9,183 nucleotides of DNA from Candidatus Moraniibacteriota bacterium (GTDB lineage Bacteria > Patescibacteriota > Minisyncoccia > Moranbacterales > UBA2206), in the NCBI GenBank assembly GCA_003543115.1, contig DPJH01000039.1:1-9183 (forward strand). Reading direction: 5' to 3'. Within the stretch, counting starts at the first letter, position 1, and every line of letters starts with the position of its first letter. The translations under genes and the position numbers were made by a program. Positions 5,719-9,183 of the stretch are shown piece by piece. Below the pieces are notes generated by a model. That model saw nothing but the letters and a program-made list of their open reading frames with translations. It made no database searches and was not told where the DNA came from.

Positions 5719-6867
5719 ATGACTAAAAAACGCATCTTTTCAGGCATCCAGCCTTCCGGCAATCTTCATATCGGAAACTATCTCGGCGCTATCGCTAATT
5801 GGGTCAAGATGCAAGATGAATTTGAATCTATTTTTTGTGTCGTCGACATGCACGCCATCACGGTTCCTCAAGATCCAGAGGTCCTTCGCCAAAAAACAAT
5901 TGAAGTGGCTAAGATTTATTTAGCATCAGGCATTGATCCTCAAAAATCATCTCTTTTCATACAGTCCCATGTTCCGGAACATGCAGAATTGTGCTGGATA
6001 TTAAATACCATAACTCAAAATGGAGATTTAACAAAGATGACTCAATTTAAAAGTAAGGCTGGCATTCAATTTGATTTAGAAGATTTTGAAAAATCCCTAA
6101 CAGATTTACAAAATAACCCTCATCCTTATTTTGATGATGAAAATACGGATACTGATATAAATAAAGTTATAAAACTATCAAGAGATGTTGCCTATGAAAC
6201 AGCAAGAGAATTTATAAAAAAATTCATTGCTAAATTTAATTCATCCGGAGTCGGACTCTTTGATTATCCAGTTTTGATGGCCGCTGATATTATTCTTTAT
6301 GACACTCAAACGGTTCCAGTCGGAGAAGACCAGCTGCAACATATTGAGCTGGCTCGCGATCTGGCTAAGCGCTTCAATTCCAAGTTCGGAGAAACTTTTG
6401 TCGTCCCGGAGTTTTTCATCAAGAAAGAAGGAATGCGCATCATGGGACTGGATGACCCGAGCAAAAAAATGTCTAAATCCGCTTCATCAGAATATAATTA
6501 TATTGCCTTTAGCGATTCAGAAGAAATAATCAGAAAAAAAATCAGAAAGGCTGTGACTGATTCTGGAAGTGAAATTGTTTATCGCGACGAGAAGCCGGCT
6601 CTCAAAAATTTGATCAACATATATTCTCTTTTGGCTGATAAAAAAACTTCTGAAATTGAAACGATGTATGCCGGCAAGGGCTACGGAGATTTCAAAAATG
6701 ACTTGGCAGAAATTGTCGTGAACTTTATGAAGCCTATGCAAGAAAGAATATCTGGCTTGAGCGATGAAAAAGTCTTGGAGATTCTGAGAGAAGGAGCTGA
6801 AAAAATCCGACCCATCGCCAAGAAAAAATTGGATGAAGTGAAAGAGAAGATTGGATTCATCGTTTAG
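5719..6867 (+). CDS. trpS: Tryptophan--tRNA ligase with internal insertion
   Basis: This is the cytoplasmic class I synthetase that charges tRNA-Trp using ATP. The length is 382 residues, against about 330 for the family. The HIGH-type motif is HIGN at 17-20, within SGNLHIGNYLGA. The tryptophan-site strand YPVLMAAD is at 183-190, VGEDQ at 201-205 and KMSKS at 250-254. The C-terminal anticodon-binding part is complete (GKGYGDFK near 319-326, then MQERI). Between the usual TQFKSK (108-113) and VGLFDYP (178-184), where E. coli has about 10 residues, this protein has about 64. The first half of that insert is acidic and Asn/Pro-containing, the second half looks helical. The insert and some residues before it use only TTA/CTA leucine codons, unlike the rest. 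All catalytic motifs are intact, so it should be active. No Shine-Dalgarno; terminator at 6883-6913. Confidence 0.97.
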   Translation: MTKKRIFSGIQPSGNLHIGNYLGAIANWVKMQDEFESIFCVVDMHAITVPQDPEVLRQKTIEVAKIYLASGIDPQKSSLFIQSHVPEHAELCWILNTITQNGDLTKMTQFKSKAGIQFDLEDFEKSLTDLQNNPHPYFDDENTDTDINKVIKLSRDVAYETAREFIKKFIAKFNSSGVGLFDYPVLMAADIILYDTQTVPVGEDQLQHIELARDLAKRFNSKFGETFVVPEFFIKKEGMRIMGLDDPSKKMSKSASSEYNYIAFSDSEEIIRKKIRKAVTDSGSEIVYRDEKPALKNLINIYSLLADKKTSEIETMYAGKGYGDFKNDLAEIVVNFMKPMQERISGLSDEKVLEILREGAEKIRPIAKKKLDEVKEKIGFIV

Positions 6868-6882
6868 CAACAGATTCTTATT

Positions 6883-6913
6883 AAAAACTGCGCATTCCAA
6901 GTGCTCGGTTTTT
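6883..6913 (+). terminator. Intrinsic terminator of trpS
   Basis: AAAAACTGCGCA (6883-6894) pairs with TGCTCGGTTTTT (6902-6913), with one G-U pair and one mismatch, around a 7-nt loop. The 3' arm ends in five T. It lies 16 nt after the trpS stop. Confidence 0.7.
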
Positions 6914-6915
6914 AA

Positions 6916-6944
6916 TTGACAATTTTCATTAATTGCGTTATAAA
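6916..6944 (+). promoter_or_regulatory. Strong promoter of the 115-residue gene
   Basis: TTGACA (6916-6921) is separated by exactly 17 bp from TATAAA (6939-6944), 11 of 12 consensus positions. It follows the trpS terminator directly. The predicted start near 6951 gives a leader of about 58 nt. Confidence 0.75.
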
Positions 6945-6994
6945 TTTGTGAAGGGAGAGAAAAAGATAAGAGTATATTTAAAACATTTTAAGAC

Positions 6995-7000
6995 AAGGAG
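6995..7000 (+). promoter_or_regulatory. Strong Shine-Dalgarno that fixes the start at 7009
   Basis: AAGGAG lies 8 nt before the ATG at 7009, ideal in sequence and spacing. It is the only convincing Shine-Dalgarno in the window, which makes this gene's start the most secure one here. Confidence 0.85.
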
Positions 7001-7008
7001 AAGACAGT

Positions 7009-7356
7009 ATGTGGATCACAAGAAGCCTACCAACAACCCACTTAGGAGCTTCCGTATTAAGCAGCAGTTCTTATAAAGACAATCCTATAAGCAAAATAAA
7101 TGTTACCGGATTGGTGGGCATCAAGGAAAAATTTTATGATACGCCTCGCCTCGGGCAGATTATTATAAAAAAAGGCATATGGGGCAACACCTTTACAGAC
7201 GTAACCGTTCTGGGAGAGTACGGGGCAATGTATTCCCATAGCGATGGCATTGAACGCTTTTCAGAACCAGGCAAGCACTATATAGTGATCGTGGAGGGTA
7301 GTGAACTGACAAAAAAGGTTCCCGCCGCTGAAGTATTTTTTCCTCATAATCATTAG
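7009..7356 (+). CDS. Unrecognised 115-residue protein
   Basis: I do not recognise this protein. It has no signal peptide, no membrane segment and no cysteine, so it is probably cytoplasmic. The first 30 residues are Ser/Thr-rich and possibly disordered. The rest alternates hydrophobic and polar residues as in a small beta-rich fold (KINVTGLVGI near 29-38, LGQIIIKKGIWG near 48-59, DVTVLGEYGAMY near 63-74, KHYIVIVEGSEL near 88-99). It ends VFFPHNH. It is a complete single-gene unit: near-consensus promoter (6916-6944), ideal Shine-Dalgarno (6995-7000), and three hairpins after the stop (7367-7501). This style differs from every neighbour and suggests strong expression or later acquisition. That a real protein is made is well supported by the signals. 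Its role is open. Confidence 0.8.
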   Translation: MWITRSLPTTHLGASVLSSSSYKDNPISKINVTGLVGIKEKFYDTPRLGQIIIKKGIWGNTFTDVTVLGEYGAMYSHSDGIERFSEPGKHYIVIVEGSELTKKVPAAEVFFPHNH

Positions 7357-7366
7357 GAGCGTTTAG

Positions 7367-7390
7367 GTGTCCCAACCTGCGCAGGGACAC
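7367..7390 (+). other. Stable 3'-UTR hairpin
   Basis: GTGTCCC (7367-7373) pairs perfectly with GGGACAC (7384-7390) around a 10-nt loop. No T-tract follows, so it is not a typical terminator. It sits 10 nt after the stop codon at 7356 and may protect the mRNA end or bind a protein. Confidence 0.5.
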
Positions 7391-7429
7391 TCTCTATGCT
7401 TATGAAGAAAAGAAAATTTTTCTCTCTCC

Positions 7430-7470
7430 AAGCCCTTCTCGAGATTTCTCTAGAAGGGCTTTTATATTTT
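7430..7470 (+). terminator. Intrinsic terminator of the 115-residue gene
   Basis: A perfect 10-bp stem (7430-7439 with 7452-7461), extended by a mismatch and GAG/CTC, closes a 4-nt loop. TTTATATTTT follows. It is a strong rightward terminator. Confidence 0.85.
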
Positions 7471-7501
7471 AAAAAACCGCCCATTCAATCGGGCGGTTTT
7501 T
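7471..7501. terminator. Bidirectional terminator between convergent genes
   Basis: An 11-bp stem (7472-7482 with 7491-7501, core ACCGCCC/GGGCGGT) has an 8-nt loop and A and T tracts on both sides. It lies 18 bp past the stop of the leftward mutase gene and backs up the rightward terminator at 7430-7470. Confidence 0.88.
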
Positions 7502-7518
7502 AAAAAGCCTGATCAATC

Positions 7519-8880
7519 TTATCCTCTTGCCAGTTTCAACAATTCATCCCTTTTTTCTTCCATCAAAGATTGCGACTTAGCCTCCACATTTAAACGGATT
7601 ACCGGCTCAGTATTAGATCCTCGGAAATTAAACCGCCAATCAGCATGATCAATAGAGATTCCATCTGTCGTGTCGATCTTTATCGCCCCTGAAGAATATA
7701 TGTTTGTTGCTTTTTCAATAACCTCTTTCACGCTTTTTACTTCAGAATTTATTTCTCCGCTGACATAATAATCTTTCCAAAACATTTCATGCATGATTTG
7801 AGACAAAGTTTTTTCCTGAGAAGATAAAAATTCCATGAGCATAACCAAAGGAATCATTCCATTGTCGCAGAAGAAATAATCCCTAAAATAGTAGTGAGCG
7901 CTCATTTCTCCTCCAAACACCGCATTTTCTTTTCTCATTCTTTCCTTAATGAAAGAATGCCCGGCTTTAGTGGCAACATCTATTCCCCCTTTCTCTTGGA
8001 CTATTTTTTCAATCGCCCAAGTCAAACGAGTGTCATGAATAATTTTCTCTTCGGATTTTCTTTCTAGAAATATTTTAGCTAAAAGCGCTGTGATGAAATA
8101 ACCCTCGACAAATTCTCCTTTTTCAGTGAAGAAAAAACAACGATCAGCATCCGCATCCCAAGCCACCCCAAAATCAGCTTTTTTCTCTACTACCAATTTT
8201 GAAAGTTCGTCTCGGTTTTCCGGAATAAGCGGATCAGGCCGGCCTTTAGGAAAATTTCCATCCGGATTATAATTCAATTTTTCCACAGTTATATTTGTGC
8301 CTTCTAAAACCTTATCCAGAGCTCTTCCCGCCACTCCGAAATTGGGATTAGCCGCAATTTTAAAATTCCTAAATTTTGAAAAATCAGCAAAGCTCTTTAT
8401 CTTATCCGCATAGTCGGATAAGATATCTCTTTTCTCTATCAAAGATTTATTTATTTCTCCCTCCAAAACATCTTCGCCTAGTTCCATACTAAAAGCCCTA
8501 TCTCGAATTTCAAATAATCCGCTGTCGGAAGAAATCGGCCTGGAGTCTTCTCGCACCATTTTCATCCCATTATACTCTTTCGGATTATGAGAAGCTGTCA
8601 AAGAAAATCCGCTCGCATAACCATAATGGGCCACTGAAAAGTAAAGCATGTCCGTTGAAATTTCTCCAACATCGATTACTTTTATTCCTTGATCAGTCAC
8701 TGCTTTTATAGCCACCTTCTTAAGACTAGGAGAAGAAAGTCTTACGTCTGCTCCTATCACCACCTCGCTCGGTTTTACATATTCACAAAACGCCTTGGCA
8801 ATTTTGTAAACATCCATCTCATTTATTTCTGTGGGATAAATTCCCCGAATGTCATAAGCCTTGAAGATAGATTCTTTCAT
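7519..8880 (-). CDS. manB: Phosphomannomutase/phosphoglucomutase
   Basis: This 453-residue enzyme belongs to the alpha-D-phosphohexomutase family and interconverts hexose 6-phosphate and hexose 1-phosphate in the cytoplasm, supplying sugar nucleotides for glycans. All four domain signatures are present. AYDIRG is at 8-13. The catalytic phosphoserine loop TASHNP is at 95-100, with Ser97 as the phosphorylated residue. The metal-binding loop DADADR is at 242-247, the sugar-binding loop GEMSAHYYF at 324-332, and the phosphate-binding FRGSNTEP at 419-426. Length is normal for ManB/CpsG-type enzymes. Mannose versus glucose preference cannot be told from sequence alone, so the symbol is tentative. 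The ATG at 8880 leads straight into the conserved N terminus; no Shine-Dalgarno. It is transcribed alone towards the terminator at 7471-7501 and away from ychF. A link to glycosylation of the nearby surface proteins is possible but only inferred. Confidence 0.94.
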   Translation of the reverse strand: MKESIFKAYDIRGIYPTEINEMDVYKIAKAFCEYVKPSEVVIGADVRLSSPSLKKVAIKAVTDQGIKVIDVGEISTDMLYFSVAHYGYASGFSLTASHNPKEYNGMKMVREDSRPISSDSGLFEIRDRAFSMELGEDVLEGEINKSLIEKRDILSDYADKIKSFADFSKFRNFKIAANPNFGVAGRALDKVLEGTNITVEKLNYNPDGNFPKGRPDPLIPENRDELSKLVVEKKADFGVAWDADADRCFFFTEKGEFVEGYFITALLAKIFLERKSEEKIIHDTRLTWAIEKIVQEKGGIDVATKAGHSFIKERMRKENAVFGGEMSAHYYFRDYFFCDNGMIPLVMLMEFLSSQEKTLSQIMHEMFWKDYYVSGEINSEVKSVKEVIEKATNIYSSGAIKIDTTDGISIDHADWRFNFRGSNTEPVIRLNVEAKSQSLMEEKRDELLKLARG

Positions 8881-8902
8881 ATTTTATTATTTATTAACTT
8901 AT

Positions 8903-8978
8903 TATATTGCTAAATTGCTATTAATATCTTATCATTTAAAAAGTATTTATTCAAACAATTTAACCATATAGCAATATA
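8903..8978. repeat. 10-bp inverted repeat between divergent manB and ychF
   Basis: TATATTGCTA (8903-8912) and its exact reverse complement TAGCAATATA (8969-8978) lie about 22 and 14 bp from the two divergent start codons. A further ATTGCTA copy is at 8914-8920 and a palindromic ATAGCTAT at 8976-8983. It could be a shared operator, or chance in AT-rich DNA. Confidence 0.35.
8926..8954 (-). promoter_or_regulatory. Promoter candidate of the mutase gene
   Basis: On the - strand TTGAAT (8954-8949), a 17-bp spacer and TAAGAT (8931-8926), 4/6 at each box, would start about 40 nt upstream of the ATG at 8880. A better -10 (TATAAT, 8906-8901) exists but has no fitting -35. I could not assign a promoter for ychF. 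Confidence 0.35.
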
Positions 8979-8992
8979 GCTATTGTAACCCT

Positions 8993-9183
8993 ATGAAAAT
9001 CGGAATCGTCGGACTGCCAAATGTCGGAAAATCAACTCTATTTAAGGCCCTCACTAAAACTCAAGTAGATATCAATAATTATCCTTTCTGCACCATTGAA
9101 CCCAATGTGGGCATCGTCAAAGTACCGGATGAGCGCCTGGACAAGCTTTCTGCCATGAGCCAGACCAAAAGAATCGTTCCGGC
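8993..9183 (+). CDS. ychF: YchF, Obg-family ATPase (5' part)
   Basis: The first 63 codons are in the window and the gene runs off the right edge. The N terminus MKIGIVG leads into the P-loop GLPNVGKST (7-15). The switch region NYPFCTIEPNVGIV (29-42) and VPDERLDKLS (44-53) follow, which are diagnostic of YchF/OLA1. This family is unusual among Obg-related translation-factor P-loop proteins in preferring ATP to GTP; it associates with ribosomes and is involved in stress responses. The full protein is normally about 360 residues. The ATG at 8993 is the natural start because the conserved beta-strand begins at once. No Shine-Dalgarno is visible. It is divergent from the mutase gene. Confidence 0.97.
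   Translation, partial: MKIGIVGLPNVGKSTLFKALTKTQVDINNYPFCTIEPNVGIVKVPDERLDKLSAMSQTKRIVP

Noticed and set aside
6517..6900. 127-codon open frame antisense to trpS
   Set aside because: It mirrors the conserved KMSKS-distal part of trpS and has Phe/Ser-rich shadow composition.
6948..7076. GTG-started basic 42-codon frame overlapping the start of the 115-residue gene
   Set aside because: Its start would lie at or before the predicted transcription start and has no ribosome binding site, while the Shine-Dalgarno at 6995 fits the ATG at 7009.
1..9183. CRISPR arrays, tRNA or rRNA genes, insertion sequences, UGA recoding
   Set aside because: I saw no direct repeat-spacer pattern, cloverleaf, transposase or terminal repeats. 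TGA codons fall at natural protein ends, not inside conserved regions.

Overview
The window looks like chromosome from a member of the Candidate Phyla Radiation (Patescibacteria). I infer this from protein content, not a database match. The two secreted proteins at 1920-2969 and 3071-4123 have the layout I know from surface proteins common in that group. The DNA is AT-rich, gaps between genes are short, and almost no gene has a Shine-Dalgarno sequence. TGA acts as a normal stop: it ends the genes at 238-843 and 3071-4123 exactly at natural protein ends. The UGA=Gly code of Gracilibacteria/Absconditabacteria is therefore unlikely.

Layout. 1-237 holds no gene, but it has two hairpins and a good leftward promoter-like pair. 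238-4123 is a leftward block of four cell-envelope genes. In order of transcription these are a secreted fibronectin-type III protein (4123-3071), a secreted Ser/Thr/Ala-rich beta protein (2969-1920), and a two-gene operon (1803-238) encoding a membrane-anchored DUF916/WxL-interacting-like protein and a small membrane-anchored protein. Each unit has its own promoter. 4233-5633 is a divergent gene for a membrane-anchored Ig/FN3-like surface protein. 5719-6867 is trpS with an unusual internal insertion. 7009-7356 is an unrecognised 115-residue gene with its own consensus promoter, strong ribosome binding site and terminators. 7519-8880 (leftward) is a phosphomannomutase/phosphoglucomutase, and 8993 to the window end is the start of ychF.

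How the genes may work together. Five adjacent genes encode exported or membrane-anchored proteins. Two secreted proteins share a C-terminal domain ending in the same DY-hydrophobic-Phe motif. Two others carry Ig-like ectodomains and a C-terminal membrane anchor. This resembles the pairing of WxL proteins with DUF916 anchors in Gram-positive csc clusters and may be a CPR counterpart. That is inference. The secreted protein at 1920-2969 has a perfect TTGACA-17-TATAAT promoter and a strong terminator, so it may be an abundant surface component. The sugar-phosphate mutase could feed surface glycan synthesis, but nothing in the sequence ties it directly to the surface block.

Most worth a second look: the possible WxL-like surface system, the trpS insertion with its abrupt codon-usage change, the isolated 115-residue gene, and the promoter architecture of the surface block.
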